Positions 17,202 through 26,850 of a stretch of DNA of 64,000 bases are shown here, piece by piece. A program made the translations under genes and the position numbers. Each line of letters starts with the position of its first letter. Position 1 is the first letter of the stretch. The DNA comes from Nocardia jiangxiensis NBRC 101359 (lineage in GTDB: Bacteria > Actinomycetota > Actinomycetes > Mycobacteriales > Mycobacteriaceae), in contig NZ_BAGB01000168.1 of the NCBI RefSeq assembly GCF_000308615.1, positions 91,286 through 155,285 on the forward strand, written 5' to 3'. Below the pieces are notes generated by a model. That model ran no database searches and was not told the DNA's origin. It was given only the letters and a program-made list of their open reading frames with translations.

Positions 17202-17411
17202 ATGCCTGTTGTGAGAGTTGACAGCGATCGTTGCCAGGGCCATGCTCGCTGCTTGGCGTTCGCACCGGACACCTTCGACTTCGATGACGAGGGGTACGCC
17301 TCCGTACCGGAGGATCGGGACAGCTACGTCGAGATACCCGATAGTGTCCGGCAGGCTGCGGCAGGTTGCCCCGAGAGAGCCATCGCGATCCTAGGCGACA
17401 CTGCATCATGA
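17202..17411 (+). CDS. [3Fe-4S] ferredoxin, P450 partner
   Basis: A 69-residue acidic ferredoxin with Cys11 and Cys17 (RCQGHARC) and a third cysteine in GCPERA near residue 56. The fourth ligand position is alanine (FAPDTF), as in [3Fe-4S] ferredoxins of actinobacterial P450s. It starts 2 bp after the P450 stop, and its stop overlaps the reductase start (ATGA). It should pass single electrons to the P450. Confidence 0.93.
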   Translation: MPVVRVDSDRCQGHARCLAFAPDTFDFDDEGYASVPEDRDSYVEIPDSVRQAAAGCPERAIAILGDTAS

Positions 17412-18586
17412 GTACCACCCGTCAGATCATGGTGGTGGGGGCCTCGGTGGCGGCCGCAGCCTTCATTGGGCAGTTGCGTGCCGACGGCTACGACGGCAGC
17501 GTGGTGGTCGTCGAGCGTGATCCGGACATGCCCTACGACAGGCCGCCATTGTCGAAGGAGTTCCTGACCGCCTCGGAGGCACGCCCCGAAGCGCCATGGT
17601 GGACAGGCGGATGCGATATCGTCCGCGGTGTCGCGGAACGCGTCGATCCCGCGAACAGGGCGCTTACCGTGCGAAAGTCAAGCGGTCAGATCGACGAATT
17701 GATGGCCGACCATCTGGTCGTTGCGACTGGTTCGGATCCGGTCAGGCTCCCTGGCCAGCCCGATGGTGTCATGTCGCTCCGTACCGCGGCGGACGCGCGG
17801 GCGGTACGCGAAAATGCCCGTCCCGGTCGGCGGGCTGTGGTGCTCGGTGCGGGAACGGTGGGTACCGAACTGGCATCAAGCCTGTCCGCGAGCGGCACCG
17901 ACGTGGCGCTCGTCGATCTTGCCGACCGTCCCCTCGATCGGTTCTTCGCAGGCCACCTCGGAGACGAGGCGGCCGAGTGGATCCGCTCTGGCGGAGTGCA
18001 ACTTCATCTGAGCACCCGAGTCGGCGAGATACACCGCCGCTCCACCGGATGGGTGATCGAGACAGACGGCCCCACACTCACCGAGGCTGACCTGGTCGTC
18101 TGTGCGGTGGGGACCAGGCCCGCCCTCGCCTGGCTCGATGGTCTGGACCTCGACACCCGCGACGGGGTCGCGTGCGACGCGAGCGGAGCGGCACTCACCA
18201 ACGGCGGCGACATCGTTCCCGGGCTCCATGCGATCGGCGATGCCGCGCGCTGGACCGGTGCCGAATATCGCAGGGAAGACTGGACCTCTGCCCAACTTCA
18301 GGGGCGGCACCTCGCGCGGCGGCTGAGCGGCCTGACACCGTTGGTCAACCCCTCCGCCGAGCGTCCCTACTTCTGGAGTCGCCAATTCGGTCGTCGTATC
18401 CAGGTCCTGGGCAAACCAGTGCGCGAGGCGACGCTGGTCACCCACGTCCAGGATCCGGAAGAGGCCGCAGCCTTCTACACCCTGGAGCACGACGGCGATA
18501 CCGTCGCCTGGATTTCGATCAATCGACCCCGCGAATTCGCGCTGGCACTTCGTGGCGCCGTCGCCGGATCGAGGAAGGTGACGTAG
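17408..18586 (+). CDS. FAD-dependent NAD(P)H:ferredoxin reductase
   Basis: A 392-residue flavoprotein of the putidaredoxin/rubredoxin reductase type. It shows an N-terminal FAD motif (MVVGASVAAAAF), the segment PYDRPPLSKEFL, an NAD(P) motif (VVLGAGTVGTELA, about 140), ATGS, and the second FAD aspartate in LHAIGDAA. It starts inside the ferredoxin stop codon, so it is clearly the dedicated reductase of the P450 ferredoxin. The first FAD motif is unusual in having alanines where G-x-G-x-x-G glycines are normal, but this occurs in the family. Confidence 0.92.
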   Translation: MSTTRQIMVVGASVAAAAFIGQLRADGYDGSVVVVERDPDMPYDRPPLSKEFLTASEARPEAPWWTGGCDIVRGVAERVDPANRALTVRKSSGQIDELMADHLVVATGSDPVRLPGQPDGVMSLRTAADARAVRENARPGRRAVVLGAGTVGTELASSLSASGTDVALVDLADRPLDRFFAGHLGDEAAEWIRSGGVQLHLSTRVGEIHRRSTGWVIETDGPTLTEADLVVCAVGTRPALAWLDGLDLDTRDGVACDASGAALTNGGDIVPGLHAIGDAARWTGAEYRREDWTSAQLQGRHLARRLSGLTPLVNPSAERPYFWSRQFGRRIQVLGKPVREATLVTHVQDPEEAAAFYTLEHDGDTVAWISINRPREFALALRGAVAGSRKVT

Positions 18587-18588
18587 GT

Positions 18589-20190
18589 ATGACATTCGTC
18601 ATCACGCAAGGGTGCTGCGATGACGCATCTTGTGTCTCGGTCTGTCCGGTGCAGTGCATCCGCCCACGGCCCGGCGACCCGGACTTCAAGACGACCGAGC
18701 AGCTCTACATCGATCCAGCGACCTGTATCGACTGTGGGGCCTGTATGGACGAATGTCCGGTCAACGCCATCTACCCAGAATGGGACCTGCCCGACCAGCA
18801 TTCCGAGTTCCTCGAGATCAATTCGGACTACTTCGCCATGAACCCGAACGCGGTGTGTTCTCCGCCTCAGTCACCGACCCGTAGCCTCCCCGCCGAACGG
18901 CCGTCGCTGTCCGTCGCGGTGGTGGGCACCGGGCCTGCCGGATGCTACGCCGCGACCGAGCTCAGCGATATCAACGGCGTGACGGTTTCGATATTCGACC
19001 GGCTCCCTACGCCCTTCGGGCTCGTTCGCTCCGGAGTTGCGCCCGATCACGCGGCCACCAAGCAGATCACGAAGCGGTTCAACGGACTGTTCTCCCGGCC
19101 GAATGTGCAGGCCTACCTGAATGTGGAGGTCGGGCGTGACATCAACGTGAGTGAACTGCTCGAGCATCACCACGCGGTGATCTGGGCCGTCGGCGCGTCG
19201 GATGACCGCAAGCTGGGAATCACCGGCGAGGACCTCCCCGGCTGCGTCTCCGCACGCGAGTTCGTCGCCTGGTACAACGGCCACCCCGATGCTGTCGACC
19301 ACCGCTACGATCTCGAGAGCAAACGCGTGGTGGTGATCGGCAACGGCAACGTCGCCGTCGATGTCGCTCGCCTGCTCGCCAGACCGGTTGGCTCCCTCGC
19401 CCGCACGGATGCTGCCGATCACGCCATCGAAGCCTTCCGGGCGAGTGCGGTCGAAGAAGTTGTCGTCACGGCGCGACGAGGGCCGGAGTCCGCCGCCTAC
19501 ACCACAGGAGAGATGGTCGGACTGCGCCACGTCGACGGTGTCCAGCTCGCCGTCCATGAGGACGAGGTCAACGATGCAGTCGCCAGTAGCCCCCTGGTCG
19601 CGCGGACTGTCGGCAGGATCTTCCAACCCGCGACGTCTGGACAGGATCGGACGATCACGTTCCGGTACGGGTTGACTCCATGCGCGATTAACGGCGACGA
19701 GCGCGTCCGATCCGTGACTTTTCGGCGTCCGGACGGAACGAATGAAGAAATCGAGACGGGACTGGTCATCCGGGCGATCGGCTTCCGGGGGCGTCGCGTC
19801 GACGGGCTTCCGTTCGACGAGCGAGCTGGGGTCGTCCCGAACGTCGCAGGTAGCGTACACGACCCTGAGACCGGCGAGCCCGTGGTGGGGGTGTATTGCA
19901 CCGGTTGGATCAAGCGCGGGGCGACTGGCGTCATCGGCACGAACAAGGTGGACTCGGCAGAAACGATCGGTTCGCTCCTCAGCGACTTCGCCGCCGGACG
20001 ACTGCCCACACCTGTCGGAGGCCAGGACATACTTGCGGCCTTGCTTCATGAACGCAAGCCCGACCTCGTTGACGGCGAGGGATGGCAGCGTATCGACCGG
20101 GCTGAACGGAAGGCCGGCCGCAAGGCGCGGAGACCGCGACAGAAACTCGTCACAATCGCCGAACTCCTCGCGGCATCCCGCCGGGAGTGA
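18589..20190 (+). CDS. fprB: FprB-type ferredoxin domain fused to ferredoxin-NADP+ reductase
   Basis: A 533-residue two-domain protein. Residues 1-95 are a bacterial 7Fe/8Fe ferredoxin (cysteines in SCVSVCPVQCI and CIDCGACMDECP). Residues about 105-533 are an adrenodoxin-reductase-like FAD/NADPH domain (VVGTGPAGCYAATEL, PFGLVRSGVAPDH, VVIGNGNVAVDVARLL). Mycobacterial FprB has the same architecture. It is only 2 bp downstream of another ferredoxin reductase, giving the operon two independent routes for electrons. Start ATG 18589 follows GAGGAAGG. Confidence 0.92.
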   Translation: MTFVITQGCCDDASCVSVCPVQCIRPRPGDPDFKTTEQLYIDPATCIDCGACMDECPVNAIYPEWDLPDQHSEFLEINSDYFAMNPNAVCSPPQSPTRSLPAERPSLSVAVVGTGPAGCYAATELSDINGVTVSIFDRLPTPFGLVRSGVAPDHAATKQITKRFNGLFSRPNVQAYLNVEVGRDINVSELLEHHHAVIWAVGASDDRKLGITGEDLPGCVSAREFVAWYNGHPDAVDHRYDLESKRVVVIGNGNVAVDVARLLARPVGSLARTDAADHAIEAFRASAVEEVVVTARRGPESAAYTTGEMVGLRHVDGVQLAVHEDEVNDAVASSPLVARTVGRIFQPATSGQDRTITFRYGLTPCAINGDERVRSVTFRRPDGTNEEIETGLVIRAIGFRGRRVDGLPFDERAGVVPNVAGSVHDPETGEPVVGVYCTGWIKRGATGVIGTNKVDSAETIGSLLSDFAAGRLPTPVGGQDILAALLHERKPDLVDGEGWQRIDRAERKAGRKARRPRQKLVTIAELLAASRRE

Positions 20191-20310
20191 TCTGCATCAT
20201 GCCGTGCGTGTGGCACAGGGCACGCGCCAAGCGTGTACTCCTGGTCCATCCCCGGCCGCCCGGGTTGGACCTAACATCGACGAAACTCCAGCAGAAAACG
20301 AGGTAGAACA

Positions 20311-21696
20311 GTGTTCCTGAACGATTCTGAAACCCTGAGCAATGTGGACCCTAGGGCCTTCGTTGAGGAACATGGCATCACCACTTTCAAAGTAGGTGCC
20401 GTCGACATCGACGGGCTCTGGCGCGGAAAACGGATCGCGGCTCCCTACTTCCTCGAGAGCGTCGCCAGCAAGGGCACCAACATCTGCAACATCCTCTTCG
20501 GATGGGACCTGCAGGACGAGCCGATCTCGGGGTTGACGTACACCGGCTACCAGTCCGGTTACCCGGACGTGACACTTGTGCCCGACCTGTCGACCCTCAA
20601 GTTGGTTCCCTGGGAGCCGGGGACTGCATCGGTTATCTGTGACATCCATTCCGTTGATGGATCGCCCCTCGAGTTGTCGCCTCGCCAACTCCTTCGCCGG
20701 GTTCTGGCCCAGGCCGAGCAGGCCGGATTCACCGCCCAGTGCGGATACGAACTCGAGTTCTATCTGCTCAAGGGCACTGCCGACGAGCTGGCTGCCCGCC
20801 GATTCCGAGACCTCGAGCCATTCAGTCGGGGCAATCACACCTACAGCATCTTCCGCGATACAGCCTCAGAACACGTTCTGCGTGAGATCCGGGAGCAGTT
20901 GGCGGCCTACGGTATCTACATCGAAGCCAGTAACAGCGAACACGGCCCCGGGCAGTTCGAGATCAACATGCGTTACTGCGACGCACTCCATGCCGCAGAC
21001 AGCGCGATGCTGCTCAAGCACTCGGTCAAGGAGATCGCCGCCCAGCACGGGTACACGGCGTCCTTCATCGCGAAACTCAACCAGGACTGGGACGGCTCCT
21101 CGGGACATTTGCATCAGAGCCTGGTGACGACGGCTGACGGCTCCGTCGCGTTCGCCAATGCTGAAGATGAGGTCAGTCTGAGTGCGGTCGGGAACGCTTA
21201 CATGGCCGGTGTGATCGACCTGGCCAAGGAGATGACCGCTCTGTATCTGCCGACCGTGAACTCCTACAAGCGGATTGCGGGTACGGCCTGGGCGGGTTCC
21301 AGTGCGACGTGGGGGTTCGACAACCGCACGGTTGCGCTGCGAGCGATCCCCGGGGCTGGAGCATCGGCACGTATCGAGAACCGGATCGCCGGGGCGGACG
21401 CGAACCCACACCTGGTGATCGCAGCCAGCCTGGCGGCCGGACTCCACGGCATCGCGAAGGGACTCACTCCGCCGCCACCGATCGTGGGAAACGGGTACGC
21501 GCAGGTCACTGCAGAGACGAAGCTGCCCCACACACTCGACGAAGCAACGCGGGCCCTCGCGGCCAGCAACACCGTCCGGGCTCTCTTGGGCGCGGGTTTT
21601 GTCGACCACTTCGTTGAAACCCGCAAGTGGGAGCTCCAGCAGTTCATGGGAGCGGTCACGGACTGGGAGATCGCGCGTTACCTCGAGCACGTGTGA
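20311..21696 (+). CDS. Glutamine-synthetase-like gamma-glutamyl-amine ligase
   Basis: A 461-residue glutamine synthetase III/PuuA-like ligase with ATP-dependent glutamate-amine ligation as the expected reaction. Conserved parts are ELEFYLL, GPGQFEINM, SGHLHQSL, NSYKR and the C-terminal ARIENRIAG, which hold the metal- and glutamate-binding residues. The tyrosine adenylylation site of GlnA is not evident. Paired with the PuuD-like hydrolase at 15305 it forms a glutamyl on/off cycle as in putrescine (Puu), isopropylamine (Ipu) or aniline metabolism. The start is GTG 20311 with GAGGTAG upstream. A 120-bp gap separates it from fprB. A similar gene lies next to the morpholine P450 in mycobacteria. 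Confidence 0.88.
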   Translation: MFLNDSETLSNVDPRAFVEEHGITTFKVGAVDIDGLWRGKRIAAPYFLESVASKGTNICNILFGWDLQDEPISGLTYTGYQSGYPDVTLVPDLSTLKLVPWEPGTASVICDIHSVDGSPLELSPRQLLRRVLAQAEQAGFTAQCGYELEFYLLKGTADELAARRFRDLEPFSRGNHTYSIFRDTASEHVLREIREQLAAYGIYIEASNSEHGPGQFEINMRYCDALHAADSAMLLKHSVKEIAAQHGYTASFIAKLNQDWDGSSGHLHQSLVTTADGSVAFANAEDEVSLSAVGNAYMAGVIDLAKEMTALYLPTVNSYKRIAGTAWAGSSATWGFDNRTVALRAIPGAGASARIENRIAGADANPHLVIAASLAAGLHGIAKGLTPPPPIVGNGYAQVTAETKLPHTLDEATRALAASNTVRALLGAGFVDHFVETRKWELQQFMGAVTDWEIARYLEHV

Positions 21697-21763
21697 CCGG
21701 ATTCTCCGGGCCATAACGTCGGTTGGTGGGCCAGTCTCTGGGACCCTGACGGAAAGGGACGAT

Positions 21764-23638
21764 GTGACACATCAAGACAGGCCGTTCGCAGAGGACGTCA
21801 AGGCGCTGCGGCACGCATTGGCCGCTGCGGAGCGCCGCGCGGCGACCCTCGCCGAACTCGCCGTTCTGATGAGCCAAGGCCGCGATGCACTAGCACTCGC
21901 ACAGCGCGCCGTCGAACTGACAGCGCGGGCGACCAAAGCCGCCGGAGCCTACGTGTACCTGTGGGACCGCGACGAGGAACGGCTGGTTCTGCGTGCGGCA
22001 ACCGAAGGATGGCAGCAAGGTCACATCGGGCAGATCCGGCTCCGAATCGGTGAGGGGCTGACCGGTTGGTCCGCGCTGATGCGCCAACCGGTCGTCGTGG
22101 ACAACGACCCTGCGCAGGACCCTCGATCCAAGCCTTTCCCCGAACTGCGAGAGTCAGCTTTCAAGTCGATGGTTGCCGTACCGATCGTCGCGCCGGGCGA
22201 AGAGGTCCTCGGTGTCTTCTCGCTCTACGCTCTGACAGAGGCCGCATTCCGGTCGTCTGACGTCAGCCTGGCCACCGAGGTGGGCTCATTGCTGGCCAGC
22301 GGGCTGATCCAGGCCGAGACCCTCACTCAGCTGCAAGTCCAGTCGACTGCGGCGCGGTTTCTTCACGACCTTCCTCATAACGCGTGGGATTCGTTACCGC
22401 AATGTCTGCGCATCATGGCCGAACTGTGCGCAGCCGATCTCGACGCCGATCTTTGCCTGCTCGAGGTGATGGCGGACCGCACCGTCGCCAAAGGGACGGT
22501 CGACGCCGTGTACGTCAGCAGGCGGCTATCTTCCACTCATCCGGGAATATCGGCAGTGGCCGAGCAGGACAAGGCGGCGCTGACGGCACTGCTGCGCGGC
22601 TCGGACCTGTCTCGGTTGCGGATCCCGCTCGGGGCACCGGCTCCGATCGGGGTGGTCACGGTCTACCGCTTTCGCCGGTTCACCGATCGGGACGTGATCC
22701 TCTTGGAGGCGATCGGAGCCCAGGTCGCCTATGGTGCACTCTCTCTGATCGGTGCTGCCGGTCTGCGCCCCCTCCGGGATCAACTGCTCGAGGCCGGAAC
22801 GCCGGAAACCACCGAGGCGATGCTGCTCGGCATGGGCTGGAAACGGCGTACGACCACGACGGCGGTGCTGCGAGTCCGGACGACTGCGACCGCCGACCAG
22901 GCCGCGGGGACCGACCGGGTCCGAGACCTCATCGCCGAGACCGTGCGCCAGCCCGGTAGGCGCGTTGAGATTCTGGGCGATGCCGGGCAGTTCGTACTTC
23001 TGGCAGAGACCCCTGACCAGGCTGCCCGCGATGTCCTCGCCCACCGTTTGGCTGAGGTGCGGGTTCGCCCAGGCGTCATCGTGTCTGTCGGGGTGGGCGA
23101 GCTGGCACGAACTCTCCCAGAGGTTCATCGCTCGTTGCGGCATTCCGCGACTTCTGCACACTGGGCCACTCTTATTGAGTCCAACGGCGTCGTCAGGTTC
23201 GAGGAAGTGGCTCACCTTCGGATGTTGCCGGGAACGGCACTGGCGATGTCGAGTTCGTTGCGGTCTTACCTGGGTCTGTTGGAGCCGGTCGTGGACTACG
23301 ACCTCGCGAACCGCACCGACTTGGCACAGACTCTGGAGGTGTTCTTCGCCCAGGGCGGATCCGTTGCCCGTGCATCCGAGACACTGTTCATCCACCGCAA
23401 CACTCTGCGCCAGCGGATTCAGCGGATCGAGGAACTGATCGGGCACTCACCCGAGACGTTCGAGGACTGGATCCTGGCAGGCCTTGCCACGCGACTCGCG
23501 CGACAGGCCAGAGGCGAACTCGAGGACAGCGCCGCTGGCCGATCACCCGAACGGTCCTCGTGCGGCGGCGCAATCCCTGACGAGTCTTGCCATGACGCCA
23601 CATCCTGCCAGCACGCTGACCACGCGGTTGGCAATTGA
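21764..23638 (+). CDS. GAF-domain PucR-type transcriptional regulator
   Basis: A 624-residue cytoplasmic regulator. Residues about 30-195 form a GAF sensor domain (YVYLWDRDEERLVLRAATEGW, GEGLTGW), followed by a GGDEF-like central part and a C-terminal PucR helix-turn-helix (LFIHRNTLRQRIQRIEEL, about 540-560). The start is GTG 21764 with GGAAAGGGA upstream; the frame extends further upstream into the GS-like gene, but those codons are out of context. It sits in the middle of the amine cluster in the same direction and is the obvious candidate for its activator. The ligand is probably an amine or a ring intermediate. Confidence 0.85.
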   Translation: MTHQDRPFAEDVKALRHALAAAERRAATLAELAVLMSQGRDALALAQRAVELTARATKAAGAYVYLWDRDEERLVLRAATEGWQQGHIGQIRLRIGEGLTGWSALMRQPVVVDNDPAQDPRSKPFPELRESAFKSMVAVPIVAPGEEVLGVFSLYALTEAAFRSSDVSLATEVGSLLASGLIQAETLTQLQVQSTAARFLHDLPHNAWDSLPQCLRIMAELCAADLDADLCLLEVMADRTVAKGTVDAVYVSRRLSSTHPGISAVAEQDKAALTALLRGSDLSRLRIPLGAPAPIGVVTVYRFRRFTDRDVILLEAIGAQVAYGALSLIGAAGLRPLRDQLLEAGTPETTEAMLLGMGWKRRTTTTAVLRVRTTATADQAAGTDRVRDLIAETVRQPGRRVEILGDAGQFVLLAETPDQAARDVLAHRLAEVRVRPGVIVSVGVGELARTLPEVHRSLRHSATSAHWATLIESNGVVRFEEVAHLRMLPGTALAMSSSLRSYLGLLEPVVDYDLANRTDLAQTLEVFFAQGGSVARASETLFIHRNTLRQRIQRIEELIGHSPETFEDWILAGLATRLARQARGELEDSAAGRSPERSSCGGAIPDESCHDATSCQHADHAVGN

Positions 23639-23799
23639 AGACCTGACCGCTCCGACGATCGGAACTGCGAACACATCGCGCACTCGATATGGCCCACGGC
23701 CGTGAGTGTCGCGAGCCGCCCGTCATAGATTCGGTGTGGTCCCCAACAGTGCTCGTCTCATCGAGTGACGTGCCTGACTGTCCGAGGAGACGAATTTAC

Positions 23800-25347
23800 A
23801 TGGGTAAAATCCGCGGATCCGAGTCCGAAGCTGGTGCCCCGTCAGCCGGCGCCGCGTCGACGCGCCTATTCGGCAACTCGATCAACTTCTTGCACATCGT
23901 TCTCATGGTGACTGCCGCTGCGGCGCCGCTGGTCGTTGCGTCGACCTACATCCCTGTCTCGATAGGCGCTGGAGCCGGAATGGCTACGGCGCTGACCTAT
24001 GCGGCTACGACCTTGATTCTGCTGATATTTTCGGTCGGCTTTGCGCAGATGGCGAAGCGTATCGCCTCCGCCGGTGCTTTCTACACTTTTTCGGCCCAGG
24101 GATTAGGCCGTTCTATCGGGCTGAGCGTCGGGTTCACGGTGCTCGCGGCGTACAGCATGATTTCTGCTGCGATCGCCGGCGGATTCGGTTTCTACGGCGC
24201 CGCTCTGCTGCACTCACATTTCAGGATCGACGTGCCGTGGTATTGGGTCTCGATCGTCGGCCTGGCACTGATGTTCACGATTTCCTACTTTCGGGTCACC
24301 TTCACCGCACGTATCCTGGGTGTCCTGCTGGCCCTCGAGGTGTTCGTCGTCCTCGCTGTCGCGGTTGCCACAGTCGTCTCCGGCGGCGCGCAGGGACAAC
24401 AAGCAAGAGCCTTCAGCTTCGCCGAGTGGGGTACGGCACCCGCCGTCGGCATCGGCTTCTTCCTAGCTTTCTGGTCCTGGATCGGTTTCGAGACGACGGC
24501 GATCTACGGAGAGGAGGCACGCGACCCCAAGGAGAGCGTTCCGCGTGCCACGCGCATCGCAGTTATCACACTCGGTGTGTTCTATACGTTCGTGGCCTAC
24601 GCCGGGGTCGTCGGCTACGGCGATAGCTCGCCCGCCCAAGCCCGGACCCTGATCAACCAGTACTTCTTTGTCCTGGCCGACGAGCACACCTTCGGATTCG
24701 TGCGGACGCTGATGGACTTCCTGGTGGTTTCCGGATTCTTCGCCTGCTCGTTCGCGTTTCACAATAACGCCAGTCGCTATCTCTTCTCGCTAGGACGTGA
24801 TGGCATCCTGCCCAGGGCACTCGGCCGGACGCATCAGGTACACAAGTCGCCACACATGGCCGCCGGTGTCCAGACGGTAATAGCGATAACGACGGTCGCC
24901 GTCTTCGCGATCTGCGGCGCAGATCCCATCGTGCACCTCGGGACCTGGTTGCCGATCTTCTGCACGCTTGCTGTCCTGCTGGTGCAGCTGATCGTGTGCC
25001 TCGCTGTGGTCGGCTACTTCAATCGCGTTGGGCGGGTTTCCGGCATGGAGTGGGCGAAGACGTTCCTTGCTCCGGCCGTCGGTGCTCTCGCCCAAGGCGT
25101 GGTGATCTACTTACTGATCAACAACCTGACCTTCCTCGCTGGTGGCGACGTGCTCGTCGTGAAGTTGATCCCGGCCTTTGTCGCCGTCATCCCCGTCGCC
25201 GGCTTCACCTACGCCTTGTGGCTCCGAGCCGTTGACCCGCAACGGTTCGCCCTGATCGGAGAGCTCCACGACGAGGAACTCGATGAACCTGTCGTCGACG
25301 GCCAAGCCCCCACGTTCGGCGGGGAGCCTGATAGGGCGCCGAACTGA
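23800..25347 (+). CDS. Amino acid/amine permease, APC superfamily
   Basis: A 515-residue polytopic membrane protein with about twelve hydrophobic segments between residues 25 and 490 and hydrophilic ends. Family marks include a glycine-rich first helix region and GFETTAIYGEEARDPKESVPRA after helix six, which is typical of APC transporters. It starts at ATG 23800 with GAGGAGA upstream. Within the cluster it is the likely importer of the amine or its gamma-glutamyl derivative. 160 bp separate it from the regulator gene. Confidence 0.9.
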   Translation: MGKIRGSESEAGAPSAGAASTRLFGNSINFLHIVLMVTAAAAPLVVASTYIPVSIGAGAGMATALTYAATTLILLIFSVGFAQMAKRIASAGAFYTFSAQGLGRSIGLSVGFTVLAAYSMISAAIAGGFGFYGAALLHSHFRIDVPWYWVSIVGLALMFTISYFRVTFTARILGVLLALEVFVVLAVAVATVVSGGAQGQQARAFSFAEWGTAPAVGIGFFLAFWSWIGFETTAIYGEEARDPKESVPRATRIAVITLGVFYTFVAYAGVVGYGDSSPAQARTLINQYFFVLADEHTFGFVRTLMDFLVVSGFFACSFAFHNNASRYLFSLGRDGILPRALGRTHQVHKSPHMAAGVQTVIAITTVAVFAICGADPIVHLGTWLPIFCTLAVLLVQLIVCLAVVGYFNRVGRVSGMEWAKTFLAPAVGALAQGVVIYLLINNLTFLAGGDVLVVKLIPAFVAVIPVAGFTYALWLRAVDPQRFALIGELHDEELDEPVVDGQAPTFGGEPDRAPN

Positions 25348-25734
25348 CTGCCCGGACAGGAACCGACACGGTGTGCATGTCGCCGTGCCGAAGGTGCTCG
25401 TGAGCGACGATTTCGCGGTGGCGCTAACGCCGCGCGGCGTCCACGAGCTCGCCGCGAATGACCACGGAACAACCGGCCCAGACCGCCGACGAGGGGGGCG
25501 CCGGTCTGCGGGGGCACTGTGAGGCCGTGCTGCTCGAAGCAGTCCTCGACTGATCTCGATCTCGTCGCCGACTGTCTGAGCTTCCCAACGGCGGTGAGCG
25601 GTGGATCTGTTGCACATCGCCCAGACCAATGCAGTGCATCCCGGACTTTGTCGTGTGGTCGTGCACGCCAGAACATGGGACGACCTGCCCCGCATTATCG
25701 GCACATATCGGCCGGACGTGAGAGGAAAGAACTC
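25348..25734. other. 387-bp gap, no gene seen
   Basis: Several frames are open on both strands, but none shows a recognisable family or a ribosome site. The right end has GAGGAAAG (25722-25729) serving the GTG start at 25735. A promoter for the alcohol dehydrogenase-ligase-ALDH run is likely here. Confidence 0.4.
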
Positions 25735-26850
25735 GTGAGCACCACTATCAACGCCGCGGTCCTGCGCAGGACCGGCGAGCCGTTGCAGTTCGAGCGGTTG
25801 TCCATCGACGACCCGCTGGCCAACGAGGTGCTGGTCCGGGTAGAGAGGGTCGGCCTGTGCCACAGTGACCTGCACTACGTGCGCGGCTCGCTGTCGATCG
25901 ACCTCCCGGCCCTTCTCGGACACGAGGTCGTGGGCGTGGTCGAGCGTGTCGGCGGATCGGCGACCCGGTTCCAAACCGGAGACAGGGTGGTCGCGACTGT
26001 CACACCATCCTGTGGCGCTTGCGCGCAGTGCCTTGCCGGTCGTCCCACCCAGTGCTGTCGAGTGGATACCCTGCGCGCCAGGCCACGCCCCAAGCACACA
26101 GCCCAGGACGGCTCCACAGTTGGTTCGCTGGGCAGTGTCGGCGCGTTCGCCGAAGCGATCCTCGTCAGCGAGTCTTCACTTGCCGCAGTCGACCGTTCCG
26201 TGCCCGCGGAGGTCGCCTGCTTGCTCGGATGCTGCATCACCACAGGAGTCGGCGCGGTCGTCCACAGTGCCCGGGTCACACCGGCCGACATCGTTGCGGT
26301 CATCGGCTGCGGAGGAGTGGGAATGTCCGCGATCCAGGGTGCGCGCCTCGCGGGCGCCCGGCGAATCATTGCCATTGACACCGTTCCTGGCAAGCTCGAC
26401 GCGGCCAAGCGATTCGGTGCCACCGACATCGTCCTCACCGCGCCGTCGGTCGACGAGACTGTGGCGGCGTTGTTCCAGATCGTGCCGACTGGGGTTGATC
26501 ATGCCATCGAAGCAGTCGGGCGTACCGTCACCGCCGAGTTGGCGTTCGCCTGCCTCGCTCCGACGGGCACCGCGACGATCCTCGGACTTATGCCAGAAGG
26601 AGCGCGGCTCACTCTTCCAGCCGACGCGCTAGTGTACGGCGATCGTGTCATCCGCGGTGCCTACATGGGCGCCAACCGATTCCTCAGCGATGTGGAGATG
26701 TTCATCGACCACTACCGCAACGGCCGTCTTGACTTGGACGCCATGGTCACTCGGGTTGTCAACTTCGCCGACATCAATGACGGGCTCACCGCGATGGGCG
26801 AACCCGATACGGTGCGGGTCGTCGTAGATATGACGGAGGCCAGCGCGTGA
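25735..26850 (+). CDS. Zinc-dependent alcohol dehydrogenase (MDR family)
   Basis: A 371-residue medium-chain dehydrogenase. The catalytic zinc ligands are in GLCHSDLH (Cys42) and LLGHEVVG. The structural zinc cysteines are in CGACAQCLAGRPTQC (about 93-107). The cofactor motif is GCGGVGMSAIQGA (about 201) with an aspartate (AIDTV) favouring NAD. The start is GTG 25735. It would oxidise an alcohol to an aldehyde for the ALDH at the end of the same run. Its stop overlaps the hotdog gene start (GTGA). Confidence 0.92.
   Translation: MSTTINAAVLRRTGEPLQFERLSIDDPLANEVLVRVERVGLCHSDLHYVRGSLSIDLPALLGHEVVGVVERVGGSATRFQTGDRVVATVTPSCGACAQCLAGRPTQCCRVDTLRARPRPKHTAQDGSTVGSLGSVGAFAEAILVSESSLAAVDRSVPAEVACLLGCCITTGVGAVVHSARVTPADIVAVIGCGGVGMSAIQGARLAGARRIIAIDTVPGKLDAAKRFGATDIVLTAPSVDETVAALFQIVPTGVDHAIEAVGRTVTAELAFACLAPTGTATILGLMPEGARLTLPADALVYGDRVIRGAYMGANRFLSDVEMFIDHYRNGRLDLDAMVTRVVNFADINDGLTAMGEPDTVRVVVDMTEASA

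Noticed and set aside
25348..25734. Possible gene in the gap before the alcohol dehydrogenase
   Set aside because: Open frames on both strands are short, compositionally biased and unsupported by ribosome sites or motifs.
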